DNA from: Nigerium massiliense
GTDB taxonomy: Bacteria > Actinomycetota > Actinomycetes > Propionibacteriales > Propionibacteriaceae
Length of the DNA: 64,000 nt
Assembly: GCF_000826085.1 (NCBI RefSeq)
Contig: NZ_CCYM01000003.1
Location: 1,313,815 to 1,377,814, forward strand
Direction of reading: 5' to 3'
Below, one piece after another: positions 35,463 to 43,773 of this stretch. The translations under genes and the position numbers were made by a program. The notes under the pieces are model-generated. The model saw nothing but the letters and a program-made list of their open reading frames with translations, was not told where the DNA came from and did not search any database. The stretch's first letter is position 1, and each line of letters opens with the position of its first letter.

Positions 35463-36680
35463 GTGCTCGACCCCCAGCAGCCCACCCTCCTGATCACCGT
35501 GGCGGGCCGGGAGCGATCCGGCCTGCGTGCCGCGCTGTTCCGCGAGGTCGCCCGGCACAACGCGGTGGTGCTCGACATCGAACAGCTCGTCGTGCGCGGC
35601 TCGATGACGCTGTCGTTCTTGCTCACCGACCTCGACGCGGACGCCGAGGACCACCTCACCGGGCGCTTCATCGACCTGTGCCGAGACATCGGCCTGCAGG
35701 TGCACACCGTCCGCGGCTACGGCGATCAGGTCGGCGACGACCCCGCCCGCGCCATCGTCACCGTGCTCGCCGACCCGCTGCGCGCCGAGCACGTGGCCCA
35801 CGTGACGTCGGTGTTCACGCGGCTGGGCGTCCACGCGTACCACATCCGGCGGCTGTCGACGTCGCCGACGACGATCCAGTTCTACCTGTCGGGCCAGGGC
35901 ACCAGCGTCGAGGCGCTTCGCCCCGCGCTGGCCCGCCTCGGCGCGCGGGAGGGCTTCGACGTCTCGGTGTCCCCGGCCGGACTGCGGCGGTACGGGCGCC
36001 GGCTGGTCGTCATGGACGTCGACTCCACCCTGATCCAGGACGAGGTGATCGAGCTGCTCGCCGCCCACGCCGGCCGCGAGAAGGAGGTCGCCGCGGTCAC
36101 CGAGCGGGCGATGCGCGGCGAGCTCGACTTCGCCCAAAGCCTGCACGAGCGGGTCAGGGCGCTGGCCGGGCTTCCGGAATCCGTCATCGGCGAGGTCTCC
36201 CGCCAGCTGCGCCTCACCCCCGGCGCGGACACGTTGATCCGGACGCTGCACTCCCTCGGCTTCACGACCGCGCTGGTCTCGGGCGGCTTCCTCGAGGTGA
36301 TCCGGCCGCTGGCCGACAAGCTCGGCATCACCCGCGTCCAGGCGAACCAGCTGGAGGTCGTCGACGGCGTCCTGACCGGGAACGTACTCGGCGCGGTCGT
36401 CGACCGGGCGGCCAAGGCGGACGCCCTGCGCCGGCTGGCCGCCGAGGAGGGCCTGCCGCTCGACCGGACCGTCGCCATCGGGGACGGCGCGAACGACCTC
36501 GACATGCTGGCGCTGGCCGGGTTGGGGATCGCCTTCAACGCCAAGCCGGCGGTGCGCGCCGCGGCGTCCACGACCCTGAACGTCCCGAACCTGGACGCCG
36601 TGCTGTCGCTGCTGGACATCTCCCGAGCGGATATCGAGGAGGCCGAGGCCGAGGAGGCCGAGGCCGAGCAGGCCCCCTGA
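35463..36680 (+). CDS. serB: Phosphoserine phosphatase with two ACT-like domains
   Basis: The 405-residue enzyme performs the last step of serine synthesis. Residues 1-165 hold two ACT-type regulatory domains (LLITVAGRERSGLRAALFRE; AIVTVLADPLRAEHV), as in mycobacterial SerB2, which serine inhibits. The HAD phosphatase follows: DVDSTLI with nucleophile Asp185 and Asp187, then LVSGGF, and IGDGANDLDMLALAGLGIAF. The tail EEAEAEEAEAEQAP is a short acidic repeat. Leaderless GTG start. Confidence 0.94.
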   Translation: MLDPQQPTLLITVAGRERSGLRAALFREVARHNAVVLDIEQLVVRGSMTLSFLLTDLDADAEDHLTGRFIDLCRDIGLQVHTVRGYGDQVGDDPARAIVTVLADPLRAEHVAHVTSVFTRLGVHAYHIRRLSTSPTTIQFYLSGQGTSVEALRPALARLGAREGFDVSVSPAGLRRYGRRLVVMDVDSTLIQDEVIELLAAHAGREKEVAAVTERAMRGELDFAQSLHERVRALAGLPESVIGEVSRQLRLTPGADTLIRTLHSLGFTTALVSGGFLEVIRPLADKLGITRVQANQLEVVDGVLTGNVLGAVVDRAAKADALRRLAAEEGLPLDRTVAIGDGANDLDMLALAGLGIAFNAKPAVRAAASTTLNVPNLDAVLSLLDISRADIEEAEAEEAEAEQAP

Positions 36681-36724
36681 GGCGCCGCAGGCCCGGCCGG
36701 TTCCGCGGCGGCGCCGGGACGTCC

Positions 36725-37750
36725 TCAGAGGAGGGCGAGCAGCGCCTCGGGACGGCGCCGGAACTGTTCGCGCTCGATGGCGCCGGACGTCAGCCCCTCG
36801 AGGGTGTCGGTCAGCACCCGGTTCACCGGCGCCGCCACCCCGCAGGACGCCCCGTGGCGCGCGACCGCGCCGTTGAGCCAGGCGACCTCGGTGCGGCGTC
36901 CGGCCTGCAGGTCGATGTGGAAGCTCGGCATCTTGTGGCCACGCGCCGAACCCAGCGTGCGCTGCAGGATCGGTTTGGCGACGAACCGCGGCACCCGCTC
37001 GACGCCGAAGGCCAGCGCCCGCACCGGCGTCCCGGGCAGGTCGACGGGGCGAAGCCCGAGCCCGCGCATCACGGCGACGCACTCGCGCAGCACGGCCATC
37101 TCGACGTCGTACAGGCGGTCGTCGGCGAACAGGGCGCCGACCGGCATGTCGAGGATCGCCGAGGTGGCGTTCCCGATGAGGTTGGTCAGCATCTTCGACC
37201 ACTTCATCGGCGCCGCCTCCGGGAAAACCCGGGCGCCCAGCCGGGCGTCGTTGAGCGCCTCGGCGACGCGCGGGGCCAGCGGGTGGCCGGCCGCGATGCC
37301 GACGCCGCGGCGCCTCTCCTCGATCACCTCGCCGACCGCCGGCTTACCGATCGCGCTGGTCAGGGTGCCCGCGATCACCCCCGCCTCCCCGACGTGCCGG
37401 GCGATCGCCGCTTCGTTGTCGACGCCGTTCTGCAGCGACAGCACCGGCGGCAGGGGCGCGGGTCCGGCGCACTCCTTCAGGTCGGCCATCACCGCGTCGG
37501 TCTCGAAGGACTTCAACGCGAGGACGGTCACGTCGTGGGGGCCGGCCGCGAGCGCCTCCCGGGCGGTGGTGTAGACCCGAACGTCGCGCACCAGGCGGGT
37601 GTCGCCGTCCATGTGCAACCGCAGGCCGCTCTGCTGGATCAGCACCGCCGTGCGCGCCCGTTCGACGAACGACACGTCGTGTCCGGCCGCCGCCAACGAC
37701 CCGCCCACGTACGTCCCGACCGCACCGGCGCCCACGAAGAGGAACTTCAT
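36725..37750 (-). CDS. Ketopantoate reductase (ApbA/PanE) family protein
   Basis: The 341-residue NADPH-dependent dehydrogenase has the Rossmann motif FVGAGAVGTYVGG (residues 5-17), ALKSFETDAV, LSLQNGVDNE, the catalytic Lys in MKWSKMLTNLIGN, and an ApbA C-terminal domain with PSFHIDLQAGRRTEVAWLNG and the Asn-His-like region. Such genes are often annotated panE, but the family includes paralogues of other substrate range and no other pantothenate gene is near. ATG 37750 has GGAAGG at good spacing; an ATG at 37759 is too close to it. Confidence 0.87.
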   Translation of the reverse strand: MKFLFVGAGAVGTYVGGSLAAAGHDVSFVERARTAVLIQQSGLRLHMDGDTRLVRDVRVYTTAREALAAGPHDVTVLALKSFETDAVMADLKECAGPAPLPPVLSLQNGVDNEAAIARHVGEAGVIAGTLTSAIGKPAVGEVIEERRRGVGIAAGHPLAPRVAEALNDARLGARVFPEAAPMKWSKMLTNLIGNATSAILDMPVGALFADDRLYDVEMAVLRECVAVMRGLGLRPVDLPGTPVRALAFGVERVPRFVAKPILQRTLGSARGHKMPSFHIDLQAGRRTEVAWLNGAVARHGASCGVAAPVNRVLTDTLEGLTSGAIEREQFRRRPEALLALL

Positions 37751-37874
37751 GGGGGCCATCCTTCCCCACCGGCCGCCCCGGTGTCGTCTCACACCCCCGA
37801 GACGCGCTCCGCACCGGCGGCGCTCCCCCTCGTCGGGGTGGGTCGCGGGATGAGAAGGGGGGTTGTCCGGAGTG

Positions 37875-37893
37875 TTAGGCAAGCCTAACCTCA
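37875..37893. promoter_or_regulatory. DtxR/IdeR-type iron box
   Basis: TTAGGCAAGCCTAACCTCA closely follows the 19-bp consensus for iron-dependent DtxR/IdeR repressors (TTAGGTTAGGCTAACCTAA); the core TTAGGC...GCCTAA is palindromic. It lies 43 bp before the siderophore-interacting protein gene, so iron repression is likely. Confidence 0.85.
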
Positions 37894-37936
37894 TGACATG
37901 CGTCTTCCGAGTCCGGGCTGCGGGTGAGCTGAGCCG

Positions 37937-38773
37937 ATGAGCACCGCCTACCGCGCGTTCGGCGCTCGGCTCACAGCCCGGCGCGCCCTCGGCGAGTCGT
38001 ATGTCCGGCTGACCCTTGCCGGCGAGCTCGCCCATGTCAGCCCCACCCTCCTCGACCAACGCGTCAAGCTCGCCTTCGGCTCGGCCGAGGCGCTGCGCGA
38101 CCTCCGCGGCGCCGGGACCGACTGGTACGCGTTCTGGCAGGGGCAGCCGAACGACGTGCGCCCCGCGATCCGCACCTACACCCTGACGGCGGTCCGCCCC
38201 GCACTCGGCGAGGTGGACGTCGACGTCGTCATCCACGGCGCCCAAGCGTCCGCCGGGCCAGGCGTCCGGTTCGCGACGCAGGCGCCGCTGGGCAGCGAGG
38301 TCGTGCTGATCGCCGCCGACCGCACCAAGCCCGGTCACGACAGCGTGGGCGTCGCCTGGAACCCGCGCGAGGCGCACCGTGTGCTGGTCGTCGGCGACGA
38401 GACCGCGCTGCCCGCCATCGAGAACATCACGACCACCCTGCCCGCGAACAGCGGCGGCCGCATCATCGTCGAGGTGCCGCACGAGGCCGACGTCCGGCCG
38501 CTGGAGGCGCCCACCGGGGTCGACGTCACCTGGTGCGTCCGCGACCGCGGGGAGCGAGCCTGCGACGCGCTGCCGTTCCCCGCCTGCGCGGTCGCCGAGA
38601 AGGAGACCGACGATCTCGTCTGGCAGGAGGGCTCGGGCGGCGAGGCGTACGTGTGGGTCGCCGGCGAGGCCGGCTGGGTCAACGGCATCCGCGCGGGCGC
38701 CAAGCAGGCCGGGGTTCCCCGGCGCCAACTCGCCTGCATGGGGTACTGGCGCGCCGGACGCGCCGGGGCCTAG
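37937..38773 (+). CDS. Siderophore-interacting protein (FAD-dependent ferric reductase)
   Basis: The 278-residue cytoplasmic flavoprotein of the SIP/ViuB family reduces iron in ferric siderophores to release it. FAD-binding motif RTYTLTAVRP (RxYT form) is near residue 78. The family stretch HGAQASAGPGVRFATQAPLG and GDETALPAIENITTTLP are present, and the C terminus WVAGEAGWVNGIR...ACMGYWRAGRAG is characteristic. The DtxR-type box upstream implies induction by low iron. No siderophore uptake genes are adjacent. Confidence 0.93.
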   Translation: MSTAYRAFGARLTARRALGESYVRLTLAGELAHVSPTLLDQRVKLAFGSAEALRDLRGAGTDWYAFWQGQPNDVRPAIRTYTLTAVRPALGEVDVDVVIHGAQASAGPGVRFATQAPLGSEVVLIAADRTKPGHDSVGVAWNPREAHRVLVVGDETALPAIENITTTLPANSGGRIIVEVPHEADVRPLEAPTGVDVTWCVRDRGERACDALPFPACAVAEKETDDLVWQEGSGGEAYVWVAGEAGWVNGIRAGAKQAGVPRRQLACMGYWRAGRAGA

Positions 38774-38783
38774 GACGCCGGCC

Positions 38784-38810
38784 GCGTCCGCCCCTCCTCC
38801 GGCCGGACGC
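38784..38810. terminator. Weak hairpin between convergent genes
   Basis: GCGTCCG (38784-38790) pairs with CGGACGC (38804-38810) around a 13-nt loop, just after the siderophore-interacting protein gene. Confidence 0.35.
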
Positions 38811-38845
38811 CCACCGCCGTTCCAGGAGGACGCGCGACGCCGCCG

Positions 38846-39166
38846 TCAGTCGGGGACGATGTCGGTCGCGGGATCCGGGACCTCCTGCGCGATCCGATCG
38901 TCGATCGTCTCGCGGCGCACCTCGTCCACCTCGACCTGCCGGTCGACCGGGATCGCGCCCTCGAGGTCGGGATCGTCCTCACCGATCGACTGGGAAAGGT
39001 CGGCGCCGTCGTCCAGCAGGTCGGAGGTCTCCAGGTCCTCGGTCATGACCTCCCCGTAGGGACGCTCCTGCGCGACCTGTTCGGCGCGGCGCACCTCGTC
39101 GTCCATGCCGTCGAGGCTCTCCTGCTCGTCGATGTCGGCCAGATTCTCGTCGCGGGGCTCAGTCAT
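38846..39166 (-). CDS. Small acidic protein of unknown function
   Basis: A 106-residue protein very rich in Asp and Glu (LADIDEQESLDGMDDEVRR, SDLLDDGADLSQSIGEDDPD) with no TM segment. It is probably disordered. Similar short acidic proteins are widespread in actinobacteria. I cannot name the family with certainty. ATG lies at 39166. Confidence 0.6.
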   Translation of the reverse strand: MTEPRDENLADIDEQESLDGMDDEVRRAEQVAQERPYGEVMTEDLETSDLLDDGADLSQSIGEDDPDLEGAIPVDRQVEVDEVRRETIDDRIAQEVPDPATDIVPD

Positions 39167-39262
39167 GCGGCCCAGGGTAGGGGACGCGCCGGCACAGCCC
39201 CACCCCCTTCTGTTTCAATGAGGTCAGCCGCCGAGGCGGAATGCACGACGCGATGGGACACC

Positions 39263-40351
39263 ATGCGACTCCAGACGACCGACGACCAGGCCGCGCTGCT
39301 GCGCGCGTTCGTGCCGGCCATCGTGGAAGGCGCCGGCGGGGCGGTCGCGGACCCCGGCTGGAGCCCGGATCTGCTCGAGCGCGCCCGGCATGACCTGGCC
39401 GCCGCCGAGGTGCCCGAGGGATGGATGGTGCTGTTCACGTCCGGGTCGACGGGGCGCCCGCGCGGGGTCGTGCGCACCACCGCGTCCTGGAACGACGCCC
39501 AGCCCGCGTTCGGCGACTGCGTGCCGCTCGGCGACGGCGACGTCGTGTGGACGCCCGGACCGCTGTGGTCGGGACTGTTCCTGTGGGGGGCGTGGCACGG
39601 CGTCCACCGCGGCGTCCCGGTGCTGACGAGGGACGACGATCCCGTCGCCGCGACCTGCGCGTTCTGCGTCCCCGCGCAGGTCGGCGGCCTGCTCGCCGAC
39701 CTGACCGCCGGACGGTTGCCGCGGCTGCACACGGTGGTCCTCGGCGGGGACGCCCTCGACCGGCGCCGCCGCGAGGCGTTGCGCGCCCGCGGCGTCCGGG
39801 TGGTGGAGTACTACGGCGCCGCCGAGCTGAGCCTGGTCGCGATCGCGGACGACGCCGAGCGCGGCTACCGGCCCTTCCCCGGCGTCGAGCTGCGGGTCGC
39901 TGACGGGCGCGTCGAGTGCGCGACCCCGTTCGCCGCGCGGGGCTACCTGCGCGACGACCCCGCCGCTCCCCTGACCCGCGACGGTCGCTGGCTCGGCGTC
40001 GGCGATTTCGGCGAGCTGACCGGCGGCCGGCTGGTGGTGCGGGGGCGCGGCACGTCCGCGGTGAACGTCGGCGGCCACACCGTCATCGCCGAGGACGTCG
40101 AGCGCTGGCTGACCGGGCTGGACGGGGTCACGGACGCCGCGGTCGTCGGGCTGGCGAACCCGCGGCTGGGCCAGACGCTCGCCGCCGCCGTCGCCGGAAC
40201 CCTGGACGTGGACGCGCTGCGCGCCGCCTCGGTCGCCCTGCCGCGCGCCTCGCGTCCGCGTCGCTGGCGGGTGGTGGACGCCGTCCCGCGCACCCCCGCG
40301 GGCAAGGTCGACCGGGCCCGCGCCGCCGAGCTGTTCCGGGACGCCTCGTGA
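39263..40351 (+). CDS. Short AMP-dependent acyl-CoA ligase (MenE-like)
   Basis: The 362-residue enzyme has the ATP motif LFTSGSTGRPRG at residues 57-68, a VEYYGAAELS motif, the WLGVGDFGEL hinge, and a C-terminal lysine motif TPAGKVDRA. It is much shorter than typical acyl-CoA synthetases (500 or more) but similar to actinobacterial MenE-like ligases. It activates a carboxylic acid to an acyl-AMP and then an acyl-CoA. The stop overlaps the GTG start of a thiolase gene, suggesting that its product is cleaved or extended by that thiolase. No men genes are nearby, so menaquinone synthesis is not supported by context. Confidence 0.82.
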   Translation: MRLQTTDDQAALLRAFVPAIVEGAGGAVADPGWSPDLLERARHDLAAAEVPEGWMVLFTSGSTGRPRGVVRTTASWNDAQPAFGDCVPLGDGDVVWTPGPLWSGLFLWGAWHGVHRGVPVLTRDDDPVAATCAFCVPAQVGGLLADLTAGRLPRLHTVVLGGDALDRRRREALRARGVRVVEYYGAAELSLVAIADDAERGYRPFPGVELRVADGRVECATPFAARGYLRDDPAAPLTRDGRWLGVGDFGELTGGRLVVRGRGTSAVNVGGHTVIAEDVERWLTGLDGVTDAAVVGLANPRLGQTLAAAVAGTLDVDALRAASVALPRASRPRRWRVVDAVPRTPAGKVDRARAAELFRDAS

Positions 40352-41580
40352 TCGGCCCGCGGCCCGACCACGGCACCGCGCGGAGCCGGCGCGCGGACGA
40401 GCGACGCCTCCGGCAGCCCGATCCCGGCCTCGCCCCCGTCATCGTCGCCGCCCGACGGACGCCGTTCGGCACCGCGGGCAAGGCGTTCGCCGAGGTCGAA
40501 CTGATCGACCTCGTGGCGCCGGTGCTGCGCGCGCTGGTCGCGGACCTGCCGGGCGCGCCGCCCGTCGACGACGTCGTGCTCGGCAACACCCGCGGTCCCG
40601 GCGGCAACCCGGCGCGGGTCGCGGCGCTGTCCGCCGGGCTGGGGCTGGAGGTGCCGGGCGTGACCGTCGACCGCCAGTGCGGCTCGGGTCAGGAGGCGAT
40701 CCACGTGGCGGCGGCGCAGGTGGCGTCCGGACGCGCGCTGCTGGTGCTGGCCGGCGGTGGCGAGAGCGCGAGTACACAGCCGATCCGGCTTTGGCCGGGA
40801 CGCCACGGCGCCGAGCCGGTCCCGTTCGACCGCGGGCCGTTCGCTCCGGCCGAGATCGGCGACCCCGACATGGGTCCCGCGGCCGAGAACGTCGCCCGCG
40901 AGGTCGGGATCAGCCGCGAACGCCAGGACGCCTACGCCGTCCGCTCGCACGCCCGCACGCTGGCCGCCCGGGACGCGGGCGTGTTCGACGCCGAGATCGT
41001 CCCGATCGGTGGGGTGCGGGTCGACGAGCGCCCGCGGCTGCTGTCGGAACGCGTGCTGTCCCGGTTCCCGCCGGCGTTCGAGCCGGGCGGCACCGTCACC
41101 GCAGGCAATTCCTGCGGGGTCAGCGACGGGGCCGCCCTGGTTGCGGTCGTCCCCGAGTGGCTGCGCGCCGAGCTCGGGTTGCCCGGGCTGCGAATCGTCG
41201 ACTGGACGGCCACGGCGCTGCATCCCACCCTGCCCGGGCTGGGACCGGTGTCAGCGGTGACGCGCGTCCTCGAGCGCGCGGGTCGTCCGCTGACCTCGGT
41301 GGACGTCCTCGAGGTGACCGAGGCGTTCGCCGCCCAGGTGCTCGGCTGCACCGACCGGCTCGGCGTCGCCGTCGAACCGTCCGGGGCGGGGCCGGTGGTC
41401 TGCCCGGACGGCGGGGCGCTGGCGCTGGGGCATCCGTGGGGCGCGAGCGCCGCCGCCCTGCTCGTGCGCCTGTTCGACCGGCTGGTGCGCCGCGGGCTCG
41501 GCACCGTCGGCGTCGCCACCTGCGGCATCGGCGGCGGCCAGGGACTCGCGACGCTGGTCGAGGTCGTCCGGCCTGGCTGA
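40348..41580 (+). CDS. Thiolase family acetyl-CoA acetyltransferase
   Basis: The 410-residue thiolase has all catalytic elements: nucleophile Cys111 in DRQCGSGQEA, His362 in ALGHPWGAS, Cys392 in TCGIGGGQG, plus AGNSCGVSDGAA. It condenses or cleaves acyl-CoAs. The first 30 residues (GTG at 40348, GTGA overlap) are Arg-rich and not part of the fold. A start nearer PVIVAARRTPFG is possible, though no better ribosome site is seen. Coupled to the AMP ligase, it hints at a small acyl-CoA degradation or side-chain pathway; the substrate is unknown. Confidence 0.9.
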   Translation: MIGPRPDHGTARSRRADERRLRQPDPGLAPVIVAARRTPFGTAGKAFAEVELIDLVAPVLRALVADLPGAPPVDDVVLGNTRGPGGNPARVAALSAGLGLEVPGVTVDRQCGSGQEAIHVAAAQVASGRALLVLAGGGESASTQPIRLWPGRHGAEPVPFDRGPFAPAEIGDPDMGPAAENVAREVGISRERQDAYAVRSHARTLAARDAGVFDAEIVPIGGVRVDERPRLLSERVLSRFPPAFEPGGTVTAGNSCGVSDGAALVAVVPEWLRAELGLPGLRIVDWTATALHPTLPGLGPVSAVTRVLERAGRPLTSVDVLEVTEAFAAQVLGCTDRLGVAVEPSGAGPVVCPDGGALALGHPWGASAAALLVRLFDRLVRRGLGTVGVATCGIGGGQGLATLVEVVRPG

Positions 41581-41599
41581 CCGCCGGCCCGACCGCATC

Positions 41600-41648
41600 G
41601 TCCACAGGCTTCGTCGGCTCGCGCGATCTCCACGAGAGATCTGTGGAC
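41600..41648. terminator. Nested hairpin after the thiolase gene
   Basis: GTCCACAG (41600-41607) pairs with CTGTGGAC (41641-41648). An inner GATCTC (41625-41630) pairs with GAGATC (41636-41641). It may terminate the ligase-thiolase operon or be a protein site before the lipoprotein gene. Confidence 0.4.
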
Positions 41649-41722
41649 AGCTCCCCGGGCTGGACGAGGACCAGCTAGCTTGACCGAACACGCACCCGGC
41701 CCGCCCGTTGAATGAGGACCCC

Positions 41723-43648
41723 ATGCGTCGACGCACCCTGCTCGCCAGCTCCATCATCGCCCTGCTCGCGGCCGGGTGCACCCCGACAGGTGCCCCTCAG
41801 GGAGGCGGCGCCCCCTCCGGGGTGACGGTCGAGGCGCAGCAGGGCCCGGCCCCCTCGTCCACGGTGGCCGACCTGTCCGTGCGCGCCGACCAGTCGGTTC
41901 GCACCGGCGACGCCGTCGCCGTCGCGCTCTCGGTCGCGACCAACGCCGCCGAGACCGACCTCACCGGAGACGACCTGCAGGTCACCACCAACAACGGCGT
42001 GGAGGTGCCGGTGACCATGCAGCAGGTCACCCTCAACCCCGACTCGGTGGCGACCGCCCGCCTGAACGTCCCGCTGCCGAACGTCGACGTCAATCGCCTC
42101 GACGTTGTGGTCCGCAGCCGAAGCGGCAAGGAGGCGAAGGTGGCCGTCCCCGTCCCGGCCGCCGGCAAGGCCCTCGCCTGGCAGCCCGCGCCCGTTCGGC
42201 AGGTCGCCGTGCCACAGGCCGTCACGCGCACCGGCGACGCCGACCTGGTCGTCGACACCGTCCGCTCTGAGGGGCTGATCACCGAGGTGAGCTACCACTC
42301 CAGCGGGCTCGGCGGGTATGCACCGCAAACCGGCTCGACGGGCGCGGTGCGAGACGGCGTGACGCTCACCGAGAGCGGCGGCACCGTCCACCCGCTCATC
42401 GGACAGAGCTCCGAATCCAGCGTGAAGGACGGCCGCCGCCGCGGCACGCTGCGTTTCCTCGGGGAGATCGGTGCCGACACCACCAACCTCACGCTCGCCG
42501 CCAACCCGGGCGGGTGGACGAAGACCGCCGACCCGATCTCGATCACGCTGCCGTCCCACGCCGACTCGCCGGTGGAGCCGGCCGCCGGCACGCTGGCGCG
42601 CAGCGTCGCGAAACCAGTCACGCTCCGCTCGGCCGGCGGTGCGACGTGGGCGGTCGAGAAGATCGACGTGATGCCCGAGTACATCGCCGTCCAGGGCACG
42701 GTGAAGGCCGGGTCGCGGGAGTTGAGCGTGGCGACCTCTGACGTCGTCAAGCCGAGCGTCCTCGTCGAGCCGGACGGGTTCGCCCACGCCATCACCACGC
42801 CAGCCGGCGTCGACCTGAACCTGAAGCCGGGCGAGTCCGGCAAGCTGACCCTGGTGTTCCAGGGCGCCACGAAGCCCGACGTGACCGCGCTGCAGGTGAA
42901 GCTCGGCTACGAGTCGGTCGTCGCCGTCAACTCGATCACGGGCACCCTCACGATCCCGGCCGCCGACAAGGCCAACCCGCCCACCGACGGCATCACGTTC
43001 GGCCAGCTCAACGAGCAGCCGCCGACCCCGGCGATCACGGTCACGCCCGCACCGGCGTCCCAGCCCCAGGCGACCGACAGCGCTGCCCCCACCACTTTCC
43101 CCACGCCGTCGACTGAGTTCTCGGTCCGCGACATCGTCCCTCTCCCCGGCACCACCAACGTCGACCTCGGCGCGGTGCGCTCGACCGGCCAGGGCACCAC
43201 GCTCCCCCAGGTCGCCTCCGCCGCCGAGGTGGACGCCGGGGCCGACGAGAAGGCGCAGAAGTCGCTGCAGGACCTCGGCGCGAAGAAGACCCCGGACGGC
43301 TGGGTCGTCACCCTTCCCGAGACGGTGCTGTTCGACTACAACAAGGCCGACGTGCTGCCGAACGCCGACGCGAAGCTGACCGCCGTGGCCGACGTCCTGA
43401 AGTACTACGACCAGGCGAAGATCGGCGTCCAGGGCCACACCGACAGCACCGGCGACGCCGCGCACAACCAAGAGCTCTCCCAGCAGCGCGCCCAGGCGGT
43501 CGCGGACAACCTCGCGGCCAAGGGCATCGCAGTCGGACGCATGAAGGTCAGCGGCTTCGGCGCAACCAAGCCGGTGGCGTCCAACGGCACCGAGGACGGC
43601 AAGGCGAAGAACCGTCGCGTGGAGGTCGTGCTCACCGACAACGCCTAG
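41723..43648 (+). CDS. OmpA-domain lipoprotein
   Basis: The 641-residue exported protein has a lipobox signal (RRRTLLASSIIALLAAGC, lipid Cys near residue 18). The middle 450 residues are beta-rich, with Thr/Val patterns suggesting immunoglobulin-like domains (LSVRADQSVRTGDAVAVALS; LNLKPGESGKLTLVFQG). The C-terminal 105 residues are an OmpA-type peptidoglycan-binding domain: TVLFDYNKADVLPNADAKL, GHTDSTGDAAHNQELSQQRA, GFGATKPVASN, KNRRVEVVL. Anchored to the membrane by lipid and to the wall by OmpA, it would tether the two. ATG 41723 follows ATGAGGA. Confidence 0.87.
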   Translation: MRRRTLLASSIIALLAAGCTPTGAPQGGGAPSGVTVEAQQGPAPSSTVADLSVRADQSVRTGDAVAVALSVATNAAETDLTGDDLQVTTNNGVEVPVTMQQVTLNPDSVATARLNVPLPNVDVNRLDVVVRSRSGKEAKVAVPVPAAGKALAWQPAPVRQVAVPQAVTRTGDADLVVDTVRSEGLITEVSYHSSGLGGYAPQTGSTGAVRDGVTLTESGGTVHPLIGQSSESSVKDGRRRGTLRFLGEIGADTTNLTLAANPGGWTKTADPISITLPSHADSPVEPAAGTLARSVAKPVTLRSAGGATWAVEKIDVMPEYIAVQGTVKAGSRELSVATSDVVKPSVLVEPDGFAHAITTPAGVDLNLKPGESGKLTLVFQGATKPDVTALQVKLGYESVVAVNSITGTLTIPAADKANPPTDGITFGQLNEQPPTPAITVTPAPASQPQATDSAAPTTFPTPSTEFSVRDIVPLPGTTNVDLGAVRSTGQGTTLPQVASAAEVDAGADEKAQKSLQDLGAKKTPDGWVVTLPETVLFDYNKADVLPNADAKLTAVADVLKYYDQAKIGVQGHTDSTGDAAHNQELSQQRAQAVADNLAAKGIAVGRMKVSGFGATKPVASNGTEDGKAKNRRVEVVLTDNA

Positions 43649-43720
43649 AGCCCGGGGGTTGCTGCCGGTTTCAGCCCTGACCGCAGCGCCGTCTTGTGGC
43701 GGGACAACCCGTCTTCCCTC

Positions 43721-43726
43721 TACTGT
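43721..43726 (+). promoter_or_regulatory. -10 hexamer TACTGT before the symporter gene
   Basis: TACTGT lies 48 nt before the ATG at 43774, which has its own GCGGAGG ribosome site. No clear -35. Confidence 0.4.
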
Positions 43727-43773
43727 GTCGCCACACGTCCCGGTGCCGGGACCGCGTCCGAAGCGGAGGCCTC

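Noticed and set aside
41600..41648. DnaA boxes or origin elements
   Set aside because: TGTGGACA/TGTCCACA differ from the TTATCCACA consensus and occur only as one nested dyad. The true origin probably lies beyond the right end.
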